Notes: generated by a model not told the origin, from the letters alone. A stretch of 64,000 nt of DNA from Rostratula benghalensis (GCA_013399305.1 VXAI01000157.1:1526270-1590269), one strand, 5' to 3'; positions 26,911 to 40,905 are shown, counted from the stretch's first letter. Translations and numbers: made by a program.

Positions 26911-29900
26911 CTTTTTCCAGCCACCTGTGCCAATATCTCTTTCCATTCTGTAGAGTTTTTTGATCACCCAGAACATACCCAGACAACAGGGTTTATCCTT
27001 GAAACACTTTAGACACACTCTGATTTTCATAAAGTTTGTAAGTATTTTCACTCACTGTTATTAATACATCTTGTTTTGACAAACAGTACCCACCAAAGAT
27101 GTGGAATCTAAAGGAGAATTTGTTATACTATAATATTACTGTAGTTCCAGCAGCGCTATTAACTTACTGAATATTTGCTGTACTACACATTGTTTACTAA
27201 AGTAATCCTCAGATCTGATGCTTTGGTTAACCAAGGGGAGTTAGTCAGGAAACAATTAGAGACAACTTGCCTCTTTCCATAAACACAAAAATTCAGCTCT
27301 TTTAGAGGTCAGTAATTACAAAATATTGTGTGTATACAAGTAATACATAAAGCAAGTAATGTTTTCCAAATAAAATATAAATTCTGTGTGTTCCTTGGGG
27401 TTCAAAAGAGTAATTTGAGGAGTTTTGCTTCATACTTTGATTAGGAAGCATTATGAAAACTAAGACAAAAAAATAGAAATACTAATAAAAAATAAGGTAT
27501 TACCTCAGATCTGGTGAACAGCAGATTTTGTGCTATACATTGTGAGAGAGCAACTACACAGGGAAATAAGCCATATCAATAAAACTGCCTCAGCAAGAGG
27601 AGACCATGGAGAAAAATGACGAAACTACCTCCTCTTGGCACCTCACAAAGATCTCTATTTGGCATCTGTGTCTTTTAGTCACATTTTACAAGTATGTGAT
27701 GGTTAGTAATGCAAGATCTGAGTTGTTTCTGGGTTGGGTTTTTTTGTTTGTTTGTTTCTACTTAGTAATGAAAAGTATGAAAATTGTACCACTAAAATTA
27801 AGACAAAGAAAAATAAAAATCAAACTCCATTGCCAGAAGACATTTGCCAAGCTTTAGGTTCCTCAAGGGATGTTTTCATATTAAATACATCTAAACACAT
27901 GAAAACAGCTATATCTTTAAAATTTCACTTAGATGTGGCAATTTGAAAGGTGCCTCAGTTTTTAAAGGTAGTATATGTCTGAGAACAGGGCAAAAGTTGT
28001 GTGCAATTTCTGACCCCTAGAAGGGGGGCTAAGTCAGTGACAGGATTTAAATTAACTTCAATTAACACCCCCTAGCAGCCACAGAGTAAGGCAAGCATCT
28101 CGTAATGGTTTCCCTACATGCTGAATCTGAAAATATAGCATCTTATCTAATATGAAAAATAAATATAGAGCTATGCCTATAATTCCACCAATTTTCCAAG
28201 CCTCAGGTACCTGCCAAAAGATTTCAAGTAACTCCTTTATCTATTCAGCATCCAGTACTTCCATGACTTTCCACTTGGAAATAATTTATTTCTTCTGAAT
28301 AATGACTGCTAGAGGAGATACATGTCTAACCTTGTAGGTAGTAACACTGGTGTCAGAGAACATATCCAGGTAGTAGTTTCATTCTGAGGCTGACAGAGCT
28401 CAAACCCATATCCTTTTGAAAGAATCCCTTACCCATCACTTCTAGACCAGGTTGGAAGGAAGGTAGAGGAAGTTTCCTGCAGTCTTGTGCAAGTTTTATA
28501 GCAAGGAATGTAAAGTTAATTCATCCAGAATGGAAGCACAAGAAGTAATGGCTGCATAACCAGAATTCAGAGCATTCTCTGGGAAAAAAAAAACGAGGTA
28601 TGAAAAACTGTATCTGCTTCTGAGGTGGCTTGTGGAATTTTTACTCAGTGATATTCCTTGAGCAGAACCGAAATGTAATGAAAATTTTGCCTGAAGTCCT
28701 GAAATAAGGACTACGATACACGGGTATTCTTTTGTTTGTTCCTTGTTTACACAACTAGCTTGCAGTTTCACTTGTATACTGGGATTCTTAGAAGTGCTAT
28801 TCCAGAAGGCCAAAAGTAATATGGCAGAGTCTGAGAAGATCTACTTAGCACATCTTTTAATGCAAAATCCATACTCTGAATCTAAATCAGCTAAATAAAA
28901 ATGTGAATTTAGGGGATGATATGTTCCTGCTTGGAAAACAGCACGTATCATTCACCCAGCAAACAGTTTTTCAGAGTAACTGATCCCCTCTTCTGTGCCA
29001 TGTTTCTGTAGGGACATTGGTTGGCCATTTACTCTAGGCTATGTTTGTTATTCTATATTTTGATGAGCATGTACAGTTTTTCAAGAGCGGCCTCAAAATG
29101 TCCTCGAGGTCAAAATAGCAATATTGTTTACCCACTTTCCCTTATGCTGTGATCACCTTGAAAGTGCATCAGTTAATGGTTACTGAAAACAAGTGAAGAT
29201 TGGTCACTCTGTGGTCAGGAGTGCATTCAGGCTATTCAAATTATATGCAAGTACTTAAAGTCAAGTGGAAACAGAAAAAGTAACAACTTACTCCGAGGCT
29301 GAGCTGACAGTTAAGAATTGAAGTCTCCAGGTTTTCATGAAAGTTTTCCCACATTTGCTGTGGGAGTAGATTAATCCAGGAGAAAATGGAAGGGCTCCAA
29401 ATGTGGCTATGCAGAAATTAAAGAAAACAAAGAGAGATGGTAAATAATATCATATTTTTCAATTTTATTTTTTTTAAATTATTTATTTATCAAAAAATAA
29501 TATTTTGGTATGTAGTGCTTCTGAGAAGTATTGAAAAAAGTCTGCTTAATTTACAAAGATACAAACTGGGAAGCCTCTTTCCTCTTTGGAAGTACCGTCA
29601 TAGATTTACAGCATCATCTGGAATTTATCTTCTACTTGTTTAAATTCTTAATACATTGAGAACATGAACAGCTTTTAATATTGTATATATCAACTCCATG
29701 TGGGAAATAAAACCCCAAAAGATATACAACCTGTATAATGCACAAAAAAAATACCCAGTATATCCACCCAGTGTTCCAAGTGGAGGGGCATGAATTGCAG
29801 AATTATTATTATTAAAAATTTGCATGGAGAGACTTGGTAGAATAATGTAGGATTTAAGATCTGGAGGCTTACTGCTAACTAATTAGAAAGCTATACTTTA

Positions 29901-32900
29901 ATGACTGCTCCACCAACATCAATCCATACTCAGTGAGACACTGACCTATTTAATTTGGCTTTTAGCATGAAGGCTGAGCACTCTTGGAAGCATTAGATGA
30001 GAACAGAGTCTGAATACTTTCTATTAGAGCCATTCACCCTGAATTTCATGTCTGTATCCTATATTCCTCATTCCAAATATGAATGCCTAAGGAAATGATG
30101 TCTCCTGCTCCAATAGCACGAATGTCAAATTGTTAGAGGAAATAACCTGGTGCTAACGGTTCACGTTAATGTTCTCACATGGACAATTTTCATGTGGACA
30201 GATTTCCAGGAGCTCAGACTATCTCATTTGATCTTCTCCAGCTTTTAATTCTGTAAAACAGACATAAGCTCTTAACGTTGAAAGAATGGGCCTTTTGAGT
30301 TCCTTAGTTTGTGTCTCTCTGCTCTGTAGTCAATTTGCAAACTCCATTACATGCTTTGGATGCTGGACTGGGACCTCAAAATTTAATTTTAATGGTTAAA
30401 GCAGCTACTTCAAAGTGAACAATTTCTTATCTGCTGAAAATTATAAAAGTTCTCTATAAAGAAACAGAAATGTGGTCCTTTTATGATTATGCAGAGTCAT
30501 AAAGTTCCTTATGAAAGGAGGATCTTTTTTAATGGGAAAAAACAGAAAAGTCCACTCAGCAATGTATATATTTTAGAAAAACCATTTAAGCTCATTTTTA
30601 GACTAAACATTTTGTGCTACCCTCCAGCTAGCTGCTCTAGAGATGAAAGTAACCGTTATAATGTAGTTCCCTTTGTCTTTGAAAGTGCAAGTTTCCATCC
30701 TCTTTGCTCATAGACTTAAACCAAAACAAAGAATAGAAACCGAAACACAAAACTGTGCAAATAATATGTATTTTTCAACACAGCGCATCCCTAATATTGG
30801 GCTCCTTTTATTTTTTTTTTTCCCAAAAAGTAAAAGGCTCTCCTCTTGTAGGGAAAGTACCTGCTGTGAAATAATATGAGTCTAAAGCTCCAGAGAAATC
30901 TTTTTCACAAGTCCTTGAAAAAGCCTTTATGTTTTCCCTTGACTATTGATCTACATCCTTCCTGACTTAAGACTAATACATATTAGCAGAACATGAAAGA
31001 GATTTTTTAAAGTGCAGGTGCAAAATGTTTAACATAACCTTGAGTTTTATTGCACAAGACTTCTAGTTCTGGAGAAAAACATGTTTTCATGTATAAGTGA
31101 TCCCAAAACCCCCCTTTTTCTACTTGCCATATTTTCCTCAGACCCTTTAGTCATAAAAAATGTAGGGGGAAAGAAAGCTTTCAAAAATCCCTGTGGCAGA
31201 ATAAACTAGAGCTGAACCTTCACGTGATTATTCCAGAGTGAGTCATTTAAGCATGGGACTGCTTCATAAACTTTAGGGACTTCATTTGCATGTGAATATT
31301 GATTTCTCTCACACAAACAGTTCATCCTTTTATGTTGCTTTTGCATGAATTTGCCCCCCTGAGAATTGATCTTTTTTTTTTTTTTCCTCGCTTCAGACAG
31401 GCGTTTCTGCTGCCCCAGTCAAAAACACTTCTCCTCAGTGAATGAAATGGAGCAATGAGAATGTGTAGATTAGCCCCAGTTCTTTCTTTCAAGCATAAAC
31501 AATTCACATGTCCTCCCAAGGAAAGAGTGAACATTTGATCTCTCTTTAAAATCATCAGATAAGAAAAAAGGGTTGCATGTGTGTGGGGGCAGAGATATCC
31601 ATCAAACAATCAATTACCAAAAGTAGTTAAGCTCAGTATTTCCTAAGTAAAACAGATCTCAAAGTACTCCTTGATCATTCAACCAAGGGTTATATTTTGG
31701 TTCTCATAATTCATCTTGAGGTTGTGCTTACCAGCTGCAAATAAAACTTACAGTGTATGAGTTTGACCCCATAGCTTATACTAACATAAGTGCTACAAAT
31801 TTCCCACAGAAGTCCCTGGAAGACACAGTTTGTCACAGGCACTGGAATTTCAGCAGTGGATCCCATTTGCCTAGGAGTGTTATGTGCATAGCAGAACAGT
31901 CTCATGACCTGAAAAGTTGGGGAGTGAGCAGACAGCCTAGGATCATCCCATCGGAAGACAGTATAGCCTTTTTTTCCCCCCTTCACCAAAACTGACATTA
32001 TGATATTCCATGAACTATAGGCTGGTCATCATAGGAGTACTATGCTTTCACATAATTCCACAACACTGATGATATGCTAATTTCTGGTTTAATGTCACAG
32101 CAGAAAATAAAAATGCCTTTCTTGTTCCATCACACACTTATTTTACTGCAGTGATATTGCCTGCATTAGATTATACTGGTATGGGATGCTGTGATGACAC
32201 AATAATAAGGGGCATCATATTACCATGACTAAGTCACACATGAAAAAGAAATATGAAAAAGCTCAGTGGATTACCAAACAGTTCTCGGAACACAGGACTG
32301 GAATATGGCTGCTGCAAATAATAACTGAGATGTAGTAATCAAATTATATGTAGGATGAAGTGAGAAATAATGATCTCTATCCTTAGTTATCCATTTATTG
32401 TTAATTACTCACCTGCACATTTTTTATGAAACCCAAATTTACAATGTTTCGGGTAAAGCAGTAACATTGTTGATACCAGTAATATAAAATAAATAAGAAA
32501 AACCTGGAAAAAAAATTTGTTCTCATCTACTAAATTGTTTGATACTGACCAGTGGTTTGGAATAATAACAAATACTCTCAGATTGAGAATTCTAGAGGAA
32601 AATAGAGCTAATATCCTATGGAAAGTTCTCAGACTGTTCATAGTGTATTTATTTTGGAGACCAGATAAAGAGTTGTGCAGCTGTGAAAAGTATGGTGAAG
32701 ACCAACTATTAACAGTTCCTAGATCACAGAAAAAGACATATTTTTCACTGCTTTTGACATTTAATAATCACTTAAACAACCTGTGTTTGACTAAGTTAAG
32801 TTTTGCTAAATAAGTTTTTGTTCTGCACGAGAAAAGGCCAGGAAAAAATATCTCTCTTTACTCTGTAAGGGATGTGTTCATAATTAAACAGCCAATAGAT

Positions 32901-35900
32901 CCCTTATCATATGATAAGGATATAGTAAATTACCCTGTCTTCTCTATCATTGGACTGCTTTCTATAACAAGGTTACTCACCTTTTTATTTTAGCTTGTAT
33001 AGGCATTACTCTAGATTGGAAGATAGGGTTATGTATGATATCCTTGCTCTTCAGTGATAAATGGAACGTTTATGTATGCGACTGAATTGGTAGAGGCATC
33101 AGGTTCGGTTCAAGCAGCAATGTTACCTGAAAAAATGCTAATACAATAACATTTACAATGGCTATATTCAACTATCGTTTCTAACTATCAAGCCCAATGT
33201 AGTAAGTGCATTCTTTTTTTTTCGGCAGATTTAATGTTTACAGTATCATAGATTGACATTTACCTGACAATTTCTGTACCTCTTCCAAATGACTATTAAC
33301 TGAAAGGTATAGCCATGCTTTTTAAAGAATATAAATATATATTGCTGGCTTTAGTAATTAGAGCAGACAGGAATAGGCCCAGTAAAAACCTGTCTTTCTA
33401 TTGCAATACCTTCCTACTGCCAACCTTTCATTAAAAGGAAGAAAAAAAAGATAAACCTCTATATAGTTTAAATTATCTACGTTGGAATTTTAATTGTGCT
33501 TCTTATTGCCTGGGGATTAAGAAATTTCAGACTAAGCCCTCAAGAAATTGTACACAGTTTCTCGGCTTGAAAACTGCCATCCTGAGTAGTGCATAAATTC
33601 ACTGCTATGAGCCAAATGTTTCCCACTTTCTGTAACAGCTAATTTGGAGTCTACAAACCTGGGGCTATTATGGACATCGGAAAAGTTTAGCAGAAGCGAT
33701 TCCTACTCATTCTTACAGGACAAAAGTGAATTCTGGAGGGCATTTTCAGTTGAACCGTGTGCAAAGAGGGGCAACAGGTAAGGCTGTATTCCCGTGGCAT
33801 TCCTTGTGCCTAACAGTGAGGGTCATCTGAGTAGTTACCACTTTTGATAGCTTGTGTTGTCATCTTTGGTATTTTAAATGCCGGAGCCCAAATCACAGGG
33901 GCTTACTCGAGATTAGGTAATTTTCTGTCAACATTGCTAAGAGAAACCCTGACAAGAAAGACACAATAATTTATCTTTGTGCCTTTCTTGGTACTTTGGT
34001 ACACACCTGGAAGGAAAGAGAAGGTCATGGTGCAAAAGCTGGGCAGTAATGAGACAGATGCCCTCTTTTCCAAATCAAGTATCTTCAAGTAGAGAAAGAC
34101 AATTTCAGGAAATAGATCTACTTCTTAAAACACTGGACATCTTGGAAGTCTTGCAGTTGGAGGGTCTGGCATTAAAAATGGATGTCCTAAAGGCTCTTAG
34201 TAGCACTATGTCTGTGAGAGGAAAAGAATAATTTCCATGTCAAATCAAATAAATAGTCCAACCAGTCTTAGAATACTGGCTGTGGTCAGAATCATCTTAA
34301 ATTTCTGCTTTCTAGACAGGTTTTTTGTACAGCAGCAAGTACAGGCATCTTCCACCATTCACACAGGTCAAAGAAAACCAACCATTTCTATACTCTCATT
34401 AATCATGACCTAACTATTATTTTATTTCCTCTATGTTGTATCTCTGGATAATTGAGCACAGAGCAATGATGAGAAGATGAGAAGCCAGAGCTGCCAGTGC
34501 AGTACCAGCACACATTTCCACTCAGCTAAAAGAGCACCTTCCATGCCACTGGCATTTCAGTGTGGAAAGTGAATGAGCACCCTCTTCACTTCTTCCCAAT
34601 TTACTTTGGCTGTCGGGGGTAAGCAGACTTCTTGTCTGCATACCCTAGGTGTGACTTACACGAACGTGAACCTCAGTAATATACTAGCATGGTTACCTCT
34701 AACTCGAAACACTCACACACAACTCTTACGGTCCCAGTTTGGAGAAGAGTATCTGACTATGAATTGCTTTATTTCTCCCCACTTTCATTAGTGTCACTCT
34801 GTAAATTTCAAAGTGTATTTCAGTTGCAAAAGAGTTGGCAGACCTGTTACTGGAGATAACATGCCCATTCTTAAAAGCATTATATTTACTCTCCAGGTAA
34901 GATGATTTCAATTTTCTTCCATTTTTAATATTTTTATCACCAAATGCAAGATGCTTTCTTCTCCTTTGTTAGTGCTTTCTCTCTCTTGGCTCATTCAGGG
35001 TTAGAAGTTTTAAGTCTTTATTTCTAGTGTTTATGATTTTAATGTTATTAAGAAATGAAGACTTTTTTGAAAACCTGCATTCTGGCAGAGAATCTAGGCA
35101 ATTGACCTGGTGACAGTAAATACAGAGTATGACTGCAAATGGGAAAAATCGTATAAATTCCCTTCCATATTGGTATTCAGGAACCGTTCTTCCTACATTT
35201 TCTGCAGAGAATGACATTTGCCTGAATTTAATACTCTATCTCTTTTTTCCTAAGTGCACTGCAACTAGAATTGCCCAAAGAGAAAAGAACAAGTAATTGA
35301 GAAAAATGCATACAGACACCTATATTCCTGTTTTAATTGAACGTAAAAAACAATCTTGCTTTGCCGTTCATTTTCTGACTTCTGATTGTTTTCACATCGG
35401 AGTACAAAGTATGAATTTGTGCTGCATCTGCCCTGATACTTAAAAAAAGCTTATGTATATCAGTTCTTTTAACTCATTCATGTTCAGATCATTACATTAT
35501 ATATTCTCTGTTTTTATGACTGCCCTCTAACACTCCTAACTTTCTATTTCAATTTGTTCGGGCTTTTGGTTTTCTAAGGACTGGTGCTACAGGTGAACAA
35601 ATTACAGCAGCTCCCTCATACTGCCCTGCTCTTTATTCTTCTTCCAGAAGACAGTATTAAAAAGAGAGTGAGACATGACACCATAAAGATAAGGAATTCA
35701 GACACCATATGGCCCTGCAGCAGTTAGGCACAACAGGATGCACTGACAAAACAACAAGAGAGAGCTTCCTGCTGTGTCTCAGTTCTGGAGGGCATTGGTA
35801 ATGTTTCACCCTTCTCTATAAAATACCTGGTGTTTACAGTTTTCTGCCACTGTTTTGCTGTTTATTAGTGCACCTTCTCAATGTAATATCGACAGTGCTT

Positions 35901-36575
35901 TTGAATGAATCTCCGCAATATTTTTAATGCAAGGGTAAATATTTAACTTCTGAAGAAAGAAAAGAAGCAAGTGCTGATTTGAAGTACAGCCTCAGTGAAA
36001 ATGATGAGTTTATGGAGAATTTTAATGTTCCTAATGAAAAATAAATGTCCATTGTAGAAAGACGCATGAAGAATGGTCTTTGCACAAATATCCCCTCAAA
36101 GAACATTGTCAATGATCAGTCTCTGAAAAATGGGTGCCTTTACTCATTGACAAGTACTACCATTTATTTTATTGTTGCTGTTAGGGAGCTGGATTTAGGG
36201 AGAAATACCCACGCTGCATTTTACTTGGTGCAAACAATTTCACGTCTTTCTCCAACAATCTGACATTTGATCTTTCAAGAGAGGAAAATACCTTTTTTTC
36301 AATTGTTGCATGTATTACTTCTGATAGTGTTTAATGAATGATTGCTAGGAGATATCTTATGCTATACCAAGATTTTGCATGGTTTATTTTTAACTTAACT
36401 TTATTACATATGACACAAATTTTAAATCCCTTCTATCTGCATGCTGCTATAGCCTTCTGAGCTGCTGTCCTTAATTGCATAAACATATATACATATTTCT
36501 TTGGGGAATGTAAACTTAAAAATAACTTAAAAACTTAATAACTTAAGCTTAAAAATAACCTTATTAAGCAAGTAT
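26911..36575. other. 9.7 kb of AT-rich DNA without a recognised gene
   Basis: Open frames are 105 codons or fewer, on both strands, with no family features. Low-complexity items include a (GTTT)n stretch near 27748-27758, A/T runs near 29460-29490, 30808 and 31372-31385, and (ATT)n near 29801-29812. No CR1 copy or LTR is recognised. I cannot exclude old, diverged repeats or conserved noncoding elements, which need comparison with other genomes. Confidence 0.55.
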
Positions 36576-36624
36576 AGTTCAATCTAGTCCAAACTAGTTC
36601 AACCTAGTCTATCTAGTCCAATAA
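36576..36624. repeat. 10-bp minisatellite, about five units
   Basis: Tandem degenerate units of the form AGTYCAAMCT run as agttcaatct, agtccaaact, agttcaacct, a 9-base unit agtctatct, and agtccaataa. Just upstream (about 36510-36560) is another local duplication built on CTTAAAAATAAC. Confidence 0.75.
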
Positions 36625-37180
36625 CCTGTCTCTGCTGATGATATTTACCCTCTTTCAGTTGTCTTAGTTTCATTGTATGTTTTTGAAGAATATAGAAAGC
36701 AGAAAACAGTTTTCTTGCTATAGAGTTTTTTAGATAAACAATGTTCCTGTTGAGCACCTAATCACTGCTTTTATTGACTGATAAAAAACAGAGTTTTATG
36801 AAATAACTTTATTTGAATTCTGTAATTATAGGTGTTGAGAACAAGCTCAATTAAAAATAATTTTAAAAAACTAAACTGTTTCAGTTTAGTTTTATAAGAG
36901 TGTTTTTCTTCTAAATCTACTCCCATTTTTTAGATCGGGAAATACGTTAGTCTGAACTACCAAGTTTTGGTCCAAATGAACAATTCTAGAACTGACATAT
37001 AAAACCCAGAAAGAAGTACTTGAAGTACAAGAAGTACTTTGAGTCACAGAAGCAAATGCTATAATACTTGGTGTTTCATAAAAATGAATGACAGAATCAA
37101 AACTGAACTGAAAGTAACTAGCATGTACCTGTATTGTCAGGTGACAGCTGCCGACGAAGTTTCCTCTGAAGTTATTGTTT

Positions 37181-37340
37181 AATAACTAGTTTAGTTATTA
37201 CTAGTTCAGTAACTAGTTATTTAGTTATTTATATATTATATAACTAGTTTATATTATTTATATATTATATAACTATATTCCATAACTATTATATATATTA
37301 TATAACTAGTTATTTAGTTATTACTGGTTCAGTAACTAGT
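37181..37340. repeat. ACTAGT-rich AT block with direct and inverted repeats
   Basis: A 27-bp sequence at 37191-37217 is repeated at 37314-37340 with one mismatch. Between them are ATATATTATATAAC-like units. The self-complementary hexamer ACTAGT recurs several times. The block is nearly all A and T and can fold in many ways. A GYTATTGTTTAATA motif brackets it at about 37171 and 37350. It looks like a locally expanded complex satellite. Confidence 0.8.
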
Positions 37341-38942
37341 AAGAACTAGCTATTGTTTAATACCTCCCATGAGTGCACTGGGAGTTCTGAGTATGGACTG
37401 CAGGCCTCTGTCTGTCACCCAAGAGAAGCCACCCCTTCTCCCAGATCAAGTCTCAGGCAGCAGAATTCCATATATCTGTATGCAGATATATCATATATGC
37501 ACAAGCTTCTCAATCAAAAACAACTGTGTGTTTCGCCTGGTGTGGCATCTTTCAGTCTGCTCTGGAAAATGTGGAAAATGTTGCCAGAGACATTTTCAAC
37601 TCAATTTGGACCTTTTTTTTTTTTTTTTTTTTTTTTCCCCCTGTTAACCTGAAACCTCTATATCATTTACCAAATACATGTCAGGATAATTTGCATTATT
37701 ATAAACAAACACCCAAAATAAATCCTTATATATGGATGTCAATATGAAGTGTTCATCTGAAAGAATTAGGCAGGAAACACCAGCATGGCTTGTGAATACT
37801 TATTTTCTATCTTTATAATCATCCATACCATCAAGCTCTACAAAATTCCCAGAACAGAAATTTCATTCTAAAAGGCTAATATGTTTGCAATTAGTTAGAT
37901 ATAAATTAAGAACTTCTCTGTAAAGTCATTATTATGATTCATTCTTTTAATCAACTGCTGCAAATTGTGTTCAGAACCTTTGAATTTTTTTTAATGGAAA
38001 ATTGAGGAAGACATTTATTATCTCCACTTCTATCCTTCAGTTCAAAGTGTGATTTTGAGTTACAGACCTCCATGTAATCCAGTGCATCAGTTTTCAGTGC
38101 CTTCAAATACATTAGTTCAGAACATGGACCAGAGATTTTCCATTTACAAATATAGCACCACAATGCTTCTCCATAAGCTGGAAAAGATTTGAATATAAAA
38201 AATGTTAAATTTCTGCAGGCTATACAAAGTTATTGGTAATGAACATATGCAAAGTCATTCAGCTGATCTTTGTGTTCCCAGAACTCTTTCAACTTTTGGG
38301 ATGAAACTCCTTTAAACTTCATCTCAAGGAAGAGTGAGTTCATAACCAATGGCAAATTCACCATTTCTAGCCAAATATTATCTTAATGATTTTTTAAAAA
38401 AGATTTGTTTTAATATGTCCAACACCAATCACAATGAAACCCTAAAAAGCTAACAAAGGAATAGACATTTGCAAATTGTCATACAATTTTAGTAGCCATT
38501 TACTTTTTAATCAGGATTCAGTGCCAATAAAAAGCATAGGTCCTTACAAGTAAACTGTTGCAACACTGCAGAGTCTGAATCCCAGATGTAATCCTGAACC
38601 TTGTGTTACTGATAAAGACTTTCTGAGCAGTATCCTGGGAAGCTCAGGTGTTTCAGCAAGCTGATCCTAAAACTTCCATGCAAAAAAAAGTGATGTGAAA
38701 GCAAATATTAAGGACTATGAGAGACACCAAGACACTCTGTTTCCCTCTGAAGAGAATGTTTTTACCTAGGGCTGTAGAGCAACAACACTTCTTTTGGATC
38801 ACTGTGTAATTGTTGGAGCAGGCTTTTATACACCCAGCAAGAGGAGACAGTGCTAGAAATTTTTATTCAATTATGTTTGTTAATTGGAGATTATTTGTTT
38901 TAGCTTTTGTCTTAACTTTCATATTAATTAGATTAGAATAAA
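37341..38942. other. Intergenic DNA with a T24 tract
   Basis: Overlapping frames of 73-99 codons at 37353-37747 all cross the T24 tract (read as poly-Phe) and are artefacts. Nothing else is recognised before the CR1 3' end. Confidence 0.55.
37613..37636 (-). repeat. Poly(T) tract, 24 bases
   Basis: This is an uninterrupted run of 24 T (poly-A on the - strand). No retroposed transcript is recognised adjacent to it. Confidence 0.95.
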
Positions 38943-39033
38943 AGAATCATAGAATGATAGAACAATAAGAGTTGGAAAAGACCTTAAAGATCATTAATTT
39001 CCAAGATCTTGCCATGGGCAGGAACATCTCCCA

Positions 39034-39872
39034 CTAGACCAGATTTTTCAAAGCCCCATCCATCCTGGCCTTAAACACTTCCAGGGATGGGGCATCCACA
39101 GCTTCTCTGGGCAATCTGTTCCAGTGCCACACCACCCTCATACTAAAGAATTTCTTTCTGGTATTTAATCTAAATCTCCCCTCTTCCAATATAATGCCGT
39201 TACCCCTTGCCCTGACACTATACTTCATGTCATAGAGTCCCTCTCCAGCTCTCCTGTAGTCTCCCTTCAGATACCGGTAGGCTGCTATAAGGTCTCCCCG
39301 GAGCCTTCTCCAGGCTGAACAATCCCAGCTCCCTCAGCTGGTCTTCATAGGAGAGGTGCTCCACCGTGATTTTCTTCACAGCCCTCTGCTGGACCTGTTC
39401 CAACAAGTCCATGTCCTTTCTATGGTGAGGACACAGTACTCCAGGTGGGATCTCACAACTGTGGAGTAGAGGAGTACAATCACCTCCTGTGACCTGCTTG
39501 CCATGCTTCTTTTGAAGCAGCCCAGGATGCGGTTGGCTTTCTGGGCTGCCAGTGTGCCCTGCCGGCCGATGTTGAGCTTCTCATCCACCATCACTCCCAA
39601 GTCCTTCTCCTCAAAGCTGCTCTCCAGCCATTCTCCGCCCTATATTTGTGCCTGGGATTGCCACGTCCCACATGCAGGATCCTGCATTTGGCTTTGTTGA
39701 ACTTCATGTGATTTGTACTAGCCCACCTCTCAAGTCCCCAGCAAAGATTTTGAATAGCACTGGTCCCAGTACGGACCCCTGAGGAGTGCCACTCGTTATT
39801 GACCGTCACTTGGGCATTGAGCCATTGACCACAACTCTTTGAATGTGGACATCCAGCCAATTCCTTATCCAC
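39034..39872 (-). pseudogene. CR1-3 ORF2: RT C-terminal region, frameshifted, catalytic segment deleted
   Basis: Four overlapping frames (39591-39872, 39376-39600, 39230-39412, 39034-39228) together follow the CR1 RT C-terminal region: [57 protein letters not shown] and RARGNGIILEEGRF. Frame changes mark at least three indels. Near 39720-39760 the sequence goes directly from the segment before the catalytic motif ([10 protein letters not shown] out of frame, equal to the GPVLFxI stretch) to [10 protein letters not shown]. The intervening residues, which normally hold the F/YADD active site, are missing. Confidence 0.85.
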
Positions 39873-40057
39873 TGAGTGGTCTATCCATCCAATCTATGAC
39901 TATGCAATTTTGAGACCAGGATGTTGTGCAGGACAGTGTCAAATGTTCTGCATAAGTCCAAGAAGATGATGTCTGTTGTTCTGTCTGTGGCAGTATTGTA
40001 AAAGGCTATCAAATTTGTCAGGCATGATTTGCCCTTGGTGAAGCCATGTTGACTGTT

Positions 40058-40613
40058 TCAAATCACCTCCGTGTTTTCCATGTGTCTTAGCAGAGATTCT
40101 AAAAGGATCTGCTCCATGATCTTGCCTGGCACAGAGGTGAGACTGAATGGTCTATAGTTCTGTGTCTTCATTTTTTCCTTTTTTGAATATCGGGGTTTTG
40201 TTCCCCTTAATCCAATCAGTGGGAATTTCGCCAAATTGCCACAATTTCTCAAATATAATGGAAAGTGACTTACCAGCTTCATCCACCAGCTCCCTCAGGA
40301 CCCGTGGATGGATTTCATCAGATTCCATGGACTTATGCATCTTCAGGTTTCTTAGGTGGTCTCAAACCTGATCTGCTGTGGGCAGTTCTTCATTCTCAGA
40401 GCCCCTGTTTTTGCCTTCTGTGACTTGGGCAGTGTGGTTAGAGCCCTTGCTGGTGAAGACTGAGGCAAAATTTTTTTTCAGTGGCTCAGCCTTGTCCATA
40501 TCCTGGGTTTCCAACTCTCCCGTTTCCTTCCAGAGAGGGCCCGCAACTTCCCCTATTTTTGCCTTTATCCCTGACATATCTGTGGAAGTTTTTCTTGTTG
40601 TCCTTGATGTCAC
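40058..40613 (-). pseudogene. CR1-3 ORF2: N-terminal RT region, frameshifted
   Basis: Frames 40362-40613, 40152-40340 and 40058-40282 carry the EN-RT linker ([16 protein letters not shown]), the [20 protein letters not shown] segment and, from about 40159 leftward, [19 protein letters not shown]. This last is the conserved LINE RT block 1 region. Stops and a frame change between the segments show that it cannot be translated as one protein. Confidence 0.88.
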
Positions 40614-40881
40614 TGGACAGATTTAATTCTGTCTGGGCTTTAGCTTGTCTAATCTGGTTCCTGGACACTTGGACTGTTTCTCTATATTCCACCCAGTCTA
40701 CCCATCCTTGCTTCCACCCTCTATAGGCCTTCTTTTTGGTTTTGAGCTTGTCCAGCAATTCCTTTGTCATCCAGGCAGGCCTTCTGGGTATTTTGCCTGA
40801 CTTCTTTCTTGGGATGGACCTCTCTTGAGCTTGGAGGAGGTGATCCCTGAATATTAACCAGCTTTCTCGGGCCCCTCTCAC
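40486..40881 (-). pseudogene. CR1-3 ORF2: EN-RT linker
   Basis: A 131-codon open stretch contains the linker segment of CR1 ORF2: a run of basic residues around [27 protein letters not shown] and [13 protein letters not shown]. It is in the same frame as the endonuclease fragments upstream (40906-41097 and 41143-41496), separated from them by stops. Confidence 0.85.
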
Positions 40882-40905
40882 CTTCAGTTTTTTTTCCCAT
40901 GCTAC

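Noticed and set aside
37353..37747. Frames ending in poly-Phe
   Set aside because: They read through the T24 tract and differ only by frame.
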